Part shown: positions 1 through 11,559 of the stretch, piece by piece
How the letters are laid out: every line of letters begins with the position of its first letter
Position numbering within the stretch: the first letter of the stretch is position 1
Assembly (NCBI RefSeq): GCF_000003605.2
Contig: NW_003111483.1
Coordinates: 29,903-61,652 of the forward strand
Reading direction: 5' to 3'
DNA: 31,750 nucleotides
Source: Saccoglossus kowalevskii
Lineage: Eukaryota; Hemichordata; Enteropneusta; Harrimaniidae
Made by a program: the position numbers and the translations under genes
Notes under the pieces: generated by a model
Seen by the model: the letters and a program-made list of their open reading frames with translations, nothing else
Told to the model about the DNA's origin: nothing
The model's database searches: none

Positions 1-327
1 ACAAATGGTGAACTTTGACACTTGATATCATAGGGCGTCGTGCTTGCGTTCATTGAAACATGACTAATAACAGCCCTTTATGTAATTGTGTTATTTCAGA
101 ATGTAATTTGTATTTACTCTGATAAATTGCAATATGAGTAAAATACTCTGACTCCGAAATAGTCGCGTTCATTCAGTGCCCAGATGTAACTGCATTTTTG
201 AATATCGATCCTCATAATATAGAAGAAGAAAAAATGGAGAAAGATTATAAAACAAAATGCTATTTAAAAAAACATTATTTTCTCCTTTGCTACAATGTAA
301 TTACTACTGTTACACTGTTTCTCCTAG
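1..327. other. CMAH intron, no further exon seen
   Basis: The sequence is AT-rich with no open frame resembling the CMAH part that precedes RFMILMDG. It ends in a pyrimidine-rich acceptor (tgtttctcctag) just before 328. Confidence 0.6.
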
Positions 328-3300
328 ATAAATGCTGATCTACGTTTCATGATTTTAATGGACGGTGTTCACCCAGAGCTTGATACATGTCTCCTCATCG
401 ACTATAAAGGTTCAGTAAAATCATAAAAACTTAAAGGACGGTGGTCATCGCGCCGCGTCCTGTTCGATATGGGATTCATAGCGACGTACACAACGCGTGT
501 AAAATACATTGTTTTACATGAAATTCGAACACGCACTGTGCGACGACCACCGTCCTTTAACACTGACTTCGATCTTTCAGTAACATTGCATTTCCCCTTA
601 ATGCAAGCATTGATTTGCTAACACAAGTTTGTACCCGTGTCTTCCAGGCCATTTTATTTTAGACACCGTGGACTGTACGAACCCTAATGGAGGTAGACTA
701 CCACATAATGTTGACGTTATGATGTCAGACTTTGCGGGCGGAGCTGCCGGATTTCCGATGACCTTTCATGGCGGTAAATACACAGGTGTGTAATTTAACA
801 TAAAACCTCTCGACACGTTCGGCATAGCAATAAGTGAGTTGGTTAGGTCTTTAGGATAGTCTTGTCGTAACGTTTTGATAAATATTGTCATAAATCAAAT
901 AGCAATGCTCATTGGGTTATTATGCACAATCATAAATCTCCAATTCATGGGAACTTAAAACTGCATTCCTTTTTTTACAGTGCCATATTCTTAGAAAAAT
1001 ATTATTCAAAATGAGTTACTTTAGAACGATTCTATGGAACACGATGTTAAAGAGAAAAACAAAAAGATTTTTGAAATATTTCATGGTAGCAGATACTTGT
1101 TAGTTACGAAGTATATATTTTTTTTTCAACCTGTATCATCAGCCTACAATTTGAGTTATGACCTAGCTCTATCATGAAAGCCAATGAAAAACGCGTTCCA
1201 ATATTAACAAAATGGTCGCCTTTGACTAAAATGGGTGCAAGTGGACCAATATTCTTGTATTGGCCGGGAATACAATTTTTAGCTAAATGGGTTAATCTCT
1301 TGGTATTTTCGTTTCTGGGTAGATGTCGTGCCTGTTCATTGCATTCCTAAATACAACAATGATTTAAGACAGTTGGAATGCAATTGATTTTCATCACGTG
1401 GTAAAATGTTTCCGTTACCTATAGTTAAAGGTCAGAATTTGAAAGAATGTCGTAAATTATGCCCTTAAATAGCTAAGTAAAATTGTCCCTTTAAATGGTG
1501 AATCATGTGACGTGTCTGAATGACTAATTTGATTGGAGTTTTCGAAATGCACTTCTGGTTTCACGGCCAATATCCTCGTTATCGTGAAAGCTGACATGCA
1601 AATTCAGATATAAAATGCGTTTGTTGAAATGGCGGTTGTTGAAATCTTTTTCTGTATTTTGTATCGCCGTTATTTGCCTCGCATGTCATGAACGAATTGT
1701 GTACTGTAGTGTAAATATTTGTCGATAACATAAAACATGTTGGAACGAGTTCGCGACACCTGTATACGATTGATCGTATGTTTACTCTAATGTTTTAAAT
1801 AAATGCTTTGTCAGTAAAATATTTCCAGAACATATAGGGAAGAAATGTGTTAACTCCATATTGGAAATCAAAGAATTGTGGGATAGAAAATTGAACTGTA
1901 GATGGCGTGTGGGGGGGGGGGGCTTGCATATTTACCATAGAGCCATATGTTAAAATCAGCTGTTTACCTCTCCTGGTCCTACTCATTCATTCATTCTTAT
2001 TTGTTTTATTATATTGCGTGTTACATTTGAAAAAAAAACATGCATTTATCTTGTCTACTAAAAAGTTTTGGTTGAATTTTAAATGAGTTTTATAAGACAT
2101 CTTTTATATATTTAGATTCCCCCACCACCTTTCAAAAATATGCCACATCACACTCTGTGGTCTTAACATCTATTTATAATAACTGAAGCATTGTAACCCA
2201 GCATTATATTCATACATTAACAGTTCATTGCATAGGCTGGTCTTTCATTCAACTGAGGTTACACCAAAGGTCAGTCATTCAAGTTCTTTACAAATCAAGC
2301 CTAAATGTTTAAGTCTTCCAGTGTTTTAATTCTGGACACCGTCACACTTAAAACACAAAACTTGCTTATAAACAGCTGATTTTAACATTGGGCTCTATGG
2401 AGGTGATGTGGGTTTCCCCCCAAACGCGCAATTCAGTTCATTGTTCTATCCCATAATTCATTGCAAAATCCTAAATTAAGTTGGCTGATACATGATTTGT
2501 CAGTCACCCCTCCATCTTAACTAATATATTCTAATTTTTATATTCTAATTTTTCTACGGAAGAACAAGCATTGATTTTATTTTAATGAGCCGATAAAATT
2601 GTACAAATGTTCATCCTTCTTATGCTAATTTGAACAAATGATATACATGTATTACCTAAACCGCTCTACTGATTGTCATCCACAGAGGACTGGAAAAGAA
2701 ATTTCATCAAGTCAGAACGAAGAAAATTATTGTATTACAAAACTCAAGTCGTTCGTAAAGTGAACCCTGTTGTTTACTTTCCCTTTGCTGGCTATTTCGT
2801 TGAAGCTCACCCTTCAGATAAGTAAGTCATGTGCATCCAACCACAGCATCGATAACGTGAATTAATTATACATGTATAATTATCCCACATATCATGGCTC
2901 TTCGCAGTAATAAGACAGCTTACTAATTGTTGATATCCCTATACTATGTAATACACATCTCAGTAATCTGATTAGTCCATGCAAGCAGATTGAACACGTG
3001 ACCCTATGGTTGACAATATCTAAATACGCCAATATCTTTGTCATATTTTGTAGTAGTTTCAGATGCCTGCAAAAATGTGCGTGCCCTTAAAAAATATCAT
3101 ACGTGACGCTCTAGCGATAGTGTTTTTTTTTCTCTATTGTGTTCGAGGCCCTCTATAGTTGAGGTCAGTTTCTTTATTTCCAATTTGTTTCGACTCTGTC
3201 TACAGAATGGCGTGTAATCTATTCAAATGAAGTATATTGGTTGCTGTCCGATGTATTGTGCAGCATCAAAATACTCCTATAACTTGTTTTTAAGAGCCAC

Positions 3301-6300
3301 TTACTGTGTGGCTCACACTTTGACATTTTTTTGCCGGGACAGCCACAGTGATTGTGGGTACTCATCTGTGCCATTGTGTGAAAACAATTGTGGGTCCATT
3401 GTTCCTTGGTTTGAATATGCGAATTGATATGTGGTCACTGTTCACTGATGTATGCTTAAGATGGTTCAGGGTCGTACCTGACGAGATGCACAATACCAAT
3501 AGTATTTCGGGTTTTTCGGTAATAGCTGTTATTAAATGAATTTGAAATTGATTTTAGGCGTCTTTATTCGTTTATTACGTATATAATGCATTGATGAGCC
3601 ACTGTCATACTGACCGAGGGTTAATTAGAATAACCTGGACGCATGGTGCCGGGAACAGCCACTGGTGCCGTTCGGCCGGTGAGGGCACCACTCACGCCTA
3701 CATGTCTGCTAAGGCAGTGTCCAGCACACACAATATTACCTCTGAGGCATATTCTATAAAAACAATTAAGTGATGTTCGTTTACGTCACAGGTATATCAA
3801 GGATACGAATGCCAAGATTAGCCCGAATGCACTGAATGATCTAATCAACAAGCATTCACCGGATATCAAAACATGGACTCCGTTACCAGGATCTATGTTT
3901 GACCTTGGAAAAATCCTCAAGGACAAGGACGACATGTAAGTATCTACATTTATCACATAAATAACCTTTCCATGTTAGTTTTATCTAAGTTAGTATTATG
4001 TGATGGGTTTTTTTTTTCTGGATGTATTCTCCTACAAGCTTTTTATATCTATTTAATTAATTTCCTACATGGAAAAATCCACTCTTACGTCTTTAATCTT
4101 TCTTTGCCACCAGAACAGCCTTCAGAGATCCTCCCCCTGGAACCAAAATATTGAAAGATGAGTAAGTGTTAAATTAATTCCGTGCAACAATAACTATTGC
4201 ATCCTTTCAAACAATGCCAAGAGTTGTGTTAAATTAATGGATTGAATAATATTCTCCAAAACTTGACTCGTGGGTGGTTGGGTGTGTTTGTTGCTGCGTG
4301 CATGCGTAACACAAGACATTATATCGGGCATGTGCACATGCATTTGTTTCATGGTCCAATACAAGATGGCTTCACTATCCAAGATGGCCGAATTTTTAAA
4401 GGCTGAATATGCATCAAAGTCGCGCATTTCCACCTTGCCGTAACCGGATCTCAGCCGTGCATAGATAGATTCTGTTTGAACTTCGTACATATACATTTAA
4501 GACGAAAATGTTCATTTTATGCAGTAAATCTAGTGATTTACTGAGTTTATGGAAATCTTAACCTTCTATTAGTATTTTCAATTGCTAACTTTTCATTTCC
4601 AATTGTAATTAACAGGAAATAGCAGTTATACCCGATAATATAATTTTAATAATATTTCCATATTTATTTCCTACAGTTGGGATTTTGACAAATATCTGGA
4701 CGCCATTGATGCAAGCATTTATAATGAAATATTTGCCTATCCTGAATGGGTGGAATTCTATTATAAGTGGTGCCAATTTAAAAATTACAATCTCGTTGTC
4801 AAGGTTTGTACTGCGCATGCTCAGTGTTCAATACTGATTTGTTTGACTGTAACTGAAATTTTTGTTTGTAAACAATTTGAAAAAAAACAAAACATAAAAT
4901 AAGTTTACAGGTTCATTATTGTTTAAGGTGTATGTTTACGGGATCTTGACCTTACCACTGTACTCTGACATAATGTAACACTGCTCTGATAATGAATCAT
5001 GTGACCCATCCTACCATAATGTACTATTTGCGTTTCTGTAAACAGATGATTGAGACGGATGACAATTTCCAGCCGATAGAGGGCGCATATACATATATGG
5101 TCGACTTCGTTGGTGAAGTACCAACATTCCCGAGTGAACGGCCTGACAGAACACACAATTATCTTGAAGTAAGTTGTACACTTATTTGATATTTTGTTTT
5201 GAATTTTCATGTGTTCAGAAAGTTCATTTATTTTTAAATGTCAATTTCAGATTCGCAATAGGATTGGGGTACATAGGCAGACCATGTTGACTGGGATGTT
5301 CTGGGATGATTTGTACATTGGTTTTAATAACAGAATCACGCGTGATCCTGACACGTTCCATTACCAGTAAGTATATGGCATTAATATTCAAGTCTTTGTT
5401 ACTATGTCGCCGAACAGTCTGGAATTGTAATGAATTATCAGAGATAATACTATTTAGGTTTGTTTTTGGAATATGTTTATACGACATGACCGTTTAAAGT
5501 GGGAGGGTCGCCACCTGCGCACGCTCGGGAATTGAGTCCCACGATAACAACACCCGCTAAAAACGCAAAGGCTCATGGGTAGATGCTTGTTTGTAAGCAA
5601 TGACACGCTATGACCATCTGACGCATGTGCAGGTGACGACTTCTTATTCTTTATATATGTGCAAAGTTCTCGGTTATGTCCCAACATTTGTTGAGGATTT
5701 TTAGTGCTTCCAAATACTAGTATTGGCAATTGTTTCAGTTTCCACAATGTTTCCATAACTAAGGGGCGATACCAATAGAGGCAACATGCACGGTTTTATT
5801 GACAATATTTCGGTTTACAATACGGTAACTAAACTCGCAAAGCAAGCTTTCCCATTAATTAGGTCATTTTGGGTCTCCTGTTTTTCTTATTGGAACAAGT
5901 TAAATCATATTCCAATGTCAAATGATTATCCCAAACAAATACGAATCTAAAAGTGTCATCTCAGTGTGCATCTATGTCAAAATAAATAATTTAATCTGTA
6001 CTATTGTACATTATACTCAACATATCATTAATCTTACAGTCGATATTCTACATGGCATTGTAGTAATAACTGTTTTTTACTTTGGGGTATTGAGGCAGAT
6101 ACAATGGTACAGGTATGTCAAATGGGTTTGGGCATTTTAATACCTCGTTACTGTGGTACTGGATTTGTATAGGTTTGGTTTGGCGATGCTTTGTCAGTTA
6201 CTTATCTGTTTTTATTTCCAGGTTTTGGAATTACATGCAGGTTCTTTTGCCACAAGAACCCCCGAAATGGGAAGAATTCCTTGAAGAACAACGAGCTAAA

Positions 6301-6703
6301 GGAGCACGGGGGAGAAGCGTATGGGCGCCATCTAATAAGGCTCTTATCAAAGGCATGTAACGCTTTGCACTAACAATCGGGGATACAAACCTATTTCATT
6401 GCATTGAGTTAATAACTCGGAAGAGTCATAATAGTGCGTGATCAGCGTTGCACTGTGAACCACTGAAATTTGACAAACTGCGAAAGCTTTAAGGTTTGAC
6501 TTTGCATTGAGGCGGTAATGTTTTGACTAAATAGTGCTACCTGCAAATGTAAAACATTAAACTATATTTTTTTTTCTTTCTTTCGTGCAGGGACCACCCG
6601 CGTGCCGCAGTCTTACTCGTCAATACTTTGCACCGCGGCACTTTCTATGGCCGTTGGTGTCGCTGCTGCCGTTGCTTTGCGAATACTTGTCCGCAGTCGG
6701 TGA
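328..6703 (+). CDS. CMAH: CMP-N-acetylneuraminate hydroxylase, 3' ten exons (5' end outside window)
   Basis: CMAH is an iron-sulfur monooxygenase that turns CMP-Neu5Ac into CMP-Neu5Gc, using cytochrome b5 as electron donor. Exons read in phase: 328-409, 648-785, 2686-2821, 3792-3935, 4114-4161, 4677-4803, 5046-5168, 5251-5366, 6222-6352, 6591-6703. They total 1158 bp, or 385 residues plus stop. Landmarks that match vertebrate CMAH in order are RFMILMDGVHPELDT, DTVDCTNPNGGRLP, MMSDFAGGAAGFPMTF, YFPFAGYFVEAHPSDKYIK, TWTPLPG, NYNLVVKMIETDDNF, FWDDLYIGF and FWNYMQVLLPQEPPKWEEFL. The N-terminal Rieske domain and the first part of the metallo-beta-lactamase-like domain must lie left of position 1. 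All introns are GT-AG except the last, which I read as GC-AG (see the terminal exon). I see no stop or frame break within the exons. The identity is very secure; the exact C-terminus is less so. Confidence 0.95.
431..560. mobile_element. 130-bp TTAA-flanked MITE, family A, copy 1 (in a CMAH intron)
   Basis: The ends are near-perfect inverted repeats, TTAAAGGACGGTGGTCRTCG. The element is bounded by TTAA on both sides, as expected for piggyBac-type target duplications, although TTAA is itself a palindrome and so is not proof. It has no coding capacity. The reverse complement matches the copy at 15346-15477 along its whole length, including the shared core gctatgaatcccatatcgaa. Confidence 0.8.
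786..2685. other. CMAH intron (1.9 kb) with a foldback repeat
   Basis: No exon is recognised. The joins at 785 and 2686 are in phase and the protein is continuous across them. The intron holds the foldback element at 1871-2462, including a 12-base G run at 1911-1922. Confidence 0.7.
1871..2462. mobile_element. Foldback element with arms of about 95 bp (1871-1966 and 2369-2462)
   Basis: The left arm read on the minus strand and the right arm on the plus strand share aaacagctgattttaaca, ggctctatgg and ttctatcccaYaattc in the same order, with moderate divergence between. About 400 bp separate them. The arms are too diverged for an active element. I see no coding sequence. It could also be two independent, oppositely placed copies of one short repeat. 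Confidence 0.55.
2822..3791. other. CMAH intron (970 bp)
   Basis: No exon is seen. A short hairpin lies at 3294-3314 (gagccac/gtggctc). The open frames in this stretch look like chance. Confidence 0.6.
4162..4676. other. CMAH intron (515 bp)
   Basis: It holds two caagatggc motifs near 4363 and 4380, which resemble YY1 sites and also occur in dispersed repeats. The 100-codon minus-strand frame across it has no recognisable domain and is probably chance. Confidence 0.5.
5495..5653. mobile_element. 159-bp inverted-repeat element (MITE) in a CMAH intron
   Basis: The left end reads taaagtgggagggtcgccac followed by ctgc. The right end on the minus strand reads taaagaataagaagtcgtca followed by cctgc. 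The arms match with one small indel, and the interior is non-coding. TA may be the target duplication. Its outer TAAAG resembles the family-A ends, but the interiors differ. Confidence 0.5.
5654..6221. other. Remainder of the 855-bp CMAH intron
   Basis: AT-rich sequence. The chance open frames at 5922-6140 and 6115-6360 overlap the true exon start at 6222 and are not separate genes. Confidence 0.5.
6591..6703 (+). CDS. CMAH: CMAH terminal exon encoding a C-terminal transmembrane anchor
   Basis: This exon follows a strong polypyrimidine tract and acceptor (tttctttctttcgtgcag, ending at 6590). Joined to 6352 through a GC donor (aaag/gcatgt), it reads 36 residues and then a stop at 6701-6703. 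They comprise a short polar linker, the hydrophobic segment ILCTAALSMAVGVAAAVALR and a basic tail ILVRSR, which is the pattern of a tail anchor with a positively charged cytosolic end. Starfish (Asterias rubens) CMAH is known to be membrane-bound, unlike the soluble vertebrate enzyme, so the reading is biologically plausible. The alternatives are a GT donor at 6357 (at/gtaacg), which would put the exon in a Cys/Arg-rich frame, or no splice, ending at the 6358-6360 stop. I prefer the GC donor because only it gives a sensible tail; this is inference. Confidence 0.65.
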
Positions 6704-6800
6704 AGAACTCGAAACTGGACCAACGTAGGCCGTGTAGACTGACCTGAAACCAATATAACCACGAGGACGATCACGAACACTCTTCGTGTTCATATATTCT

Positions 6801-6806
6801 ATTAAA
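6801..6806 (+). terminator. Probable CMAH polyadenylation signal (ATTAAA)
   Basis: ATTAAA lies about 100 bp after the CMAH stop. A stronger overlapping AATAAA cluster lies at 7875-7885 and could end a longer 3' UTR. Confidence 0.35.
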
Positions 6807-6924
6807 CTATTATGCTGCATATTTAATTCTGTCGTTTACAACAGGATATTTACACGTATATTTATATATACCGGTATATATATCCGCCCACAACTCTGGT
6901 CACCTAGCTTAAAGCTTCTATCTC

Positions 6925-7340
6925 AGACGGTGAAACCACAGTCAGCTGGCCGGGGTATTTGAAACCGAAATTGTCATCTAAGCGTTAGGCCGTCGCTGAT
7001 TGACTGCTGAGCTGGAATGCCAATTTTTAGTTTTAAATACCCCATAAAAGTGTTCTAGGTTCTTCGCGTAATTAGGTGGTCGTATGCATGGGATTTTTCC
7101 ACACAAACACGACGAATTAGGCCGAATTTTGTTATCGGTTGGCTTAATATAACCCCAACGGACTGTATTTTTGTGAAAGATTGGTATTTTTGTCGTGATT
7201 TGTAGGAATCTGAAAAACGCGTTTCACAACTTGTCTCTTAGTTTTATGCGTCATTCAAGATGGCGGCCCCCATATAGTAAATATCGTATTTATTTTATTA
7301 TCACGTGTGCGCCAGCTGACTGTGGGTGAAACCACCAAAA
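6925..7340. mobile_element. Probable 415-bp inverted-repeat element downstream of CMAH
   Basis: The motif ccacagtcagctggc lies near 6935, and its inverted copy gccagctgactgtgg lies near 7311. The interior (about 7040-7152) is repeated in inverse orientation at about 10105-10215, which supports a mobile origin. A caagatggcggcc (YY1-like) motif lies near 7257. Confidence 0.45.
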
Positions 7341-7685
7341 AAAGCGTGTGTTAACCTTTTGTACTGTAATATGTTGCTGTGGGGAAAGTGACACCGCTGA
7401 ATAAGAATGTCGCTACCTCGAAACAGCACGCCCTGTTAACCAGACGCTCGACTGCTACAACTTGGCGTGTTGTCTGTAGTGTACTTCTTGTAGATGACGT
7501 GATGGCGCTTAGAAGATGTACTGTATATGCCATGTTATATTTATATGATCCACAGAAGCATATTCTAATTTTTGTTTACATGCTGGGATAGTAGTTACAT
7601 GTGCTTGGTTGGTTAGTTGTTGGATAGATATCGTAGTTGTTTACTCTGAACATGCACCAAGATAGATCCATTGCTCTAGGGTATC

Positions 7686-7751
7686 GGGGTGCACGTGGGT
7701 ACGTATAGGGGTACACGTGGGTACGCATAGGGGTACACGTGGGTACGTATA
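7686..7751. repeat. Minisatellite, three copies of a 22-bp unit
   Basis: The unit ggggtacacgtgggtacgta plus ta repeats three times with single-base differences (first copy ggggtgcac, second copy gtacgcata), followed by a partial fourth copy. It lies downstream of CMAH, possibly inside a long 3' UTR. Confidence 0.85.
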
Positions 7752-8653
7752 GGAGTGAAGTAGTTTTCTTGGTCTACAATACATTACTACTCGAATGTGT
7801 GTGATTTGTGCTGACGCTTGTCCCGTGTGACTTTCGTGTTTTGTTTTCTTTTATAGTTATTTTTTTTTTCACTAAATAAAATAAATCTTCTGGACTAATG
7901 TACTGCATCACGTGTTTTATCTTTTGTCTAGGCGTACCCCGGGATGCTCTGGTGATTCTACATTATATACTAAAATGTCGCTGCAAACGATTTAATTAAT
8001 AGTTTTCCTAGTGTTGCGGCCCTTTTGATTTCAAAATTGGCCAAAATATAACAAAAAATAATATTTCGAAATCTAGTTGGACCTGGGTCCCAGTATCCAA
8101 AGCATGTAAAGTGTTGTTGTTGCTTTACGGTAGTGCAATTGTGAGTTTTATTTTTATCTGTCTGAGATACACCAACGAGAGTGAATGGTTTCCATTGTGT
8201 CAATTGTAGACGCCTAAAAACGTACAGTTCAGCACAGATAACTGGGATCACAATGTTCTCAGTCTGGGGATCGTTCATATATTCATACACAAGTGTCCCT
8301 TTATTTTAGACTTCAACTTCGATACAAAAGTCTCATTAAATTGGATGGGCCGTTGCGGTATTGGCGACGTCTCTAAATATGAACTCTCCAATCAGATTGC
8401 CAGTATGCCTCGTGTATTCCAATTGCCCACACAGCAAAGCATTTGTAGACGGATCATGTTTTGTGTTCACACGCGCGTCATTTTTTGTATAACACCCACA
8501 ATTCCTATCGTATACGTTATATCACGATTGCTACTAGTTACCGTAGTTATATTATAATAGATGAACATAAAATCATGGCCGTGGACTGCCCACATGAACT
8601 CCCCCGACGACTGTTTTAATCAATATTCGAAATGAGTATCAGTGACCTTTATC

Positions 8654-8805
8654 AAAGGAGTTTGCACCCACCCTATATCTAACCCTACCCTATTCAGCAC
8701 TCCAATTTAATTGTATATGCCCCTTTCAAGGACACTTATAGTTACCTAGAGGGGACATGTAAAATTGCATTGGGGTTTTTGGGCGGGGTGCAAAGACTAC
8801 CTTTT
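8654..8805. mobile_element. 150-bp foldback element
   Basis: The left half has aaaggagtttgcacccaccc and ccaatttaattgtatatgcc. The right half read on the minus strand has aaaggtagtctttgcacccc and ccaatgcaattttacatgtc. The two halves mirror each other over nearly the whole length with moderate divergence. It is non-coding. Confidence 0.55.
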
Positions 8806-9902
8806 CCCGTGTCTGTTTACAACTCTTCACTTCACTATCAGTAATTTGGAAAGTTTTTTTTTCGATATTCAATTAAAAAGCATCGTAGCAATGTGATACC
8901 ATTCATTGGCAAACTTGCTTGGATCTACGGTATATTAACATGTACCTCTTGTTGCCCGGCCTTGTAACGCCATGGAAAGTGCGCCCTCACATGGGATAAT
9001 AATTTCCCGTATCACGCCTGGCCCAGAACGTGTCTGAGGTAACGCCGTGGTAAAATTGTAATTACACATACAAGGCAAGCCCGGGCGCTCCGTATCCAGT
9101 CTATAAAGATTACTTGAATGTGTGTAATATTTCAGTCAGAGGCGCATAATCATTACGCGCTACGAGTCTGAATTAACGACATGCGCACGTGTCAAATCTA
9201 TGCATAATACCGTTCTCGTCTCGGACTGGTATGTGATAACGACCGGCTACCGACACTGCTCAATACAACTGTTTATATATCCACCTACTATGAGCTTTAT
9301 TAGTTTGGATGAGCGTCCATTTAAAATGTAGCGCGCATGGAGCCCACTCGTGTGCTTATTTTATAGTGTGTCACTGACGTCACTTTATGAGAAACACAGA
9401 TTGTGTCCTCGTCAGAATCGTCACTGCGATAGGCAAATAATTTATATATATATTATCTTTTATTTCAGGACAAGTCCATAAAAAAAGTAAGAACAAAAAT
9501 ATTAACAAATTACACAGTATGCATTCAATAAAATCGACCACGCCACATTTGCCATAGTACGTGATTTAAAAAACTTTCATATCACTAGATAATAGATTGA
9601 TTAAAACAGAGTTCTTACTCAACAAAATACGTTGCGAAAAAAAGTAGGACATTTTTCCAAGCTTAACCTGAAAATATAGTCTGGCGAAAGTCTCTGTTAT
9701 AGTGAGTAAGACGGTCAGCCTAATGAGATAAGGAACAAAATTTGAACTTGAAACTAGCGAGGGCCCATATTTTGAGCTAAATGTGGAGGGGGGGGGTCTA
9801 AGTATCGGCTACTATTTATCTGGTGATTGGAAGGTCGCCAGGTCCATCAGAAGAGTACATTGGATTGTGGGAAAATCAATGTTTATCAACACACATGCGT
9901 GA

Positions 9903-9924
9903 CACGACGACCGCCGCCCTTTAA
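9903..9924. mobile_element. Solitary end of a family-A MITE
   Basis: The motif cgacgaccgccgccctttaa matches one terminal repeat of the family-A element. I cannot find the opposite end within about 200 bp on the expected side, so this is a fragment or a chance likeness. Confidence 0.4.
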
Positions 9925-10104
9925 TGTGTTTCAAAAGTAAGAATGTGCGCGCCGTTTGCGACAACGATTTCTTATCCGATTTGATTAGCATAATTTTTCT
10001 GACTTGCAAATTATTTCTCACCACTCGTCCAACCTCCTCTGACGAACGTGTCCGTGATTTTAAATAGAGGTCACGTATTTAGAAGAATGCATCGATCTGA
10101 TTGG

Positions 10105-10215
10105 ATAATATTAAGCCAACTGCTAACAAAATTCGGCCTAATTCGTCGTTTTTGTGCGGACAAATCCCTTGCACGCGAACACAGAATGACACTAAGAACT
10201 TAAAACATTTCCCCG
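10105..10215 (-). repeat. Inverted copy of the 7040-7152 repeat
   Basis: On the minus strand this reads acgacgaattaggccgaatt and then ggcttaatat, almost identical to 7105-7147. Similarity fades outward through ggttctt-like sequence. A nearby gctgattggctcctgag at 10231 resembles gctgattgactgctgag near 6996. The 116-codon frame over it on the minus strand is probably a by-product of the repeat. Confidence 0.6.
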
Positions 10216-11559
10216 GGCTATCCCCTTTGCTGATTGGCTCCTGAGTTAGCATGATAATTTTGGTAACCTTTTCAAAATAAACGAGAATGACATGGACTTC
10301 ATGTGGGTCTAATATACGAGTTGGTATCATTTGAGTGTGCCCAAGACTGATGACATTACGACAAAAAGCATTAACGATATTGTGTTGTTTGATATAGATA
10401 ACGTGTTTCACGGATATAAACCCGGACACGAGTAGCGGATTCGCATGGTATCACTGTGTATTATTTTTAAACTGCACCGAACTCATGAAATCAATCGCTC
10501 CGATACGAGAACGAACAATACTTATCAGCCGTTGTGTAGCAGTATCACTCAACATCCAAACAAATGAAGACAATTATCCCCAAATTCAAACTCCGTGAAT
10601 GTATCACTAGAACGCAAGTCCCATTACAACGTTATTACTCGACAATGAATCACGCACGCTACAAATGCACGTCACATCAGATAGATTTTATGTACACATC
10701 CATTTCGGAATCCATGGCATTTTTTTTTCTGATTAATAAACAACGTCATTTTCCGAGAGGGTAAAATTACCCTTTTGTTGACGCATTTCCAACTTACTAG
10801 AATTTGGTGGGCATTTAATAACAATATATGTCCAATAGTTATATGGGGTAAGATATACATGATTAAACATTCTTCATTTTTATTACCTTTTAGCATTATT
10901 TAATGTTTATAATTTTGTTTTATTCAATTTTATCAATGTCTGATGTTATCATCTAATTATTACAATGCGTTTCACGAAGGTGTGAATTTGTTTTGTATAA
11001 ACCATTTATAAATGCTTAATAAATTTCAAATGGCGGTAAAAGCGACTAGACCAATCACCACGCGTTAAGTGATGCGTGTCAGTGAATCGACCCATGACTG
11101 AAGAATATTTGCAAAGACTCAAAGCTAATAAGCTAATAAACATTAGGCTTCTATAAGAAAATAAAATCATCTTTAGATTTGAGTAGCGCAGGAATCTTCC
11201 TTCATATATGTGTTATAAATATGTTGTTAATGACTGTAATGTCATGAATTTGTTTTCACGTATCTGTTGGTCGACTTAATTAACTGATTATTAGCGAATT
11301 GCTGTGTTATGTCTGTCATCGTGTAGGCCTATTTGAAGTTTTGGACGGAACTTGGCTCAGTGATTTGGAACTAATTACGAGATAACCGTCGCGATTCTGA
11401 CAGTTGATATCCATAGTTATTAATGTAGTGAACGATTAATCAAAAGATATGACGTATTCAGTACTTAGTGTGATTGGCTTTATGATTGAAGGTTACGCCC
11501 TAGAGTCTTTTTACTGCTTTGTAATTGGTTAGAGTTTTGAAAATGAATAAAGAGAGTTT

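Noticed and set aside
3591-3773. tRNA- or SINE-like look of the gccgggaacagccactggtg region
   Set aside because: No A and B box pair with proper spacing and no cloverleaf. Similarity to 3335-3355 is limited to one short phrase.
7970-8290. 106-codon minus-strand frame
   Set aside because: No domain and no splice or promoter context; probably chance.
10079-10429. 116-codon minus-strand frame
   Set aside because: About a third of it is the dispersed repeat also found near 7100, where the frame is broken. No domain is seen.
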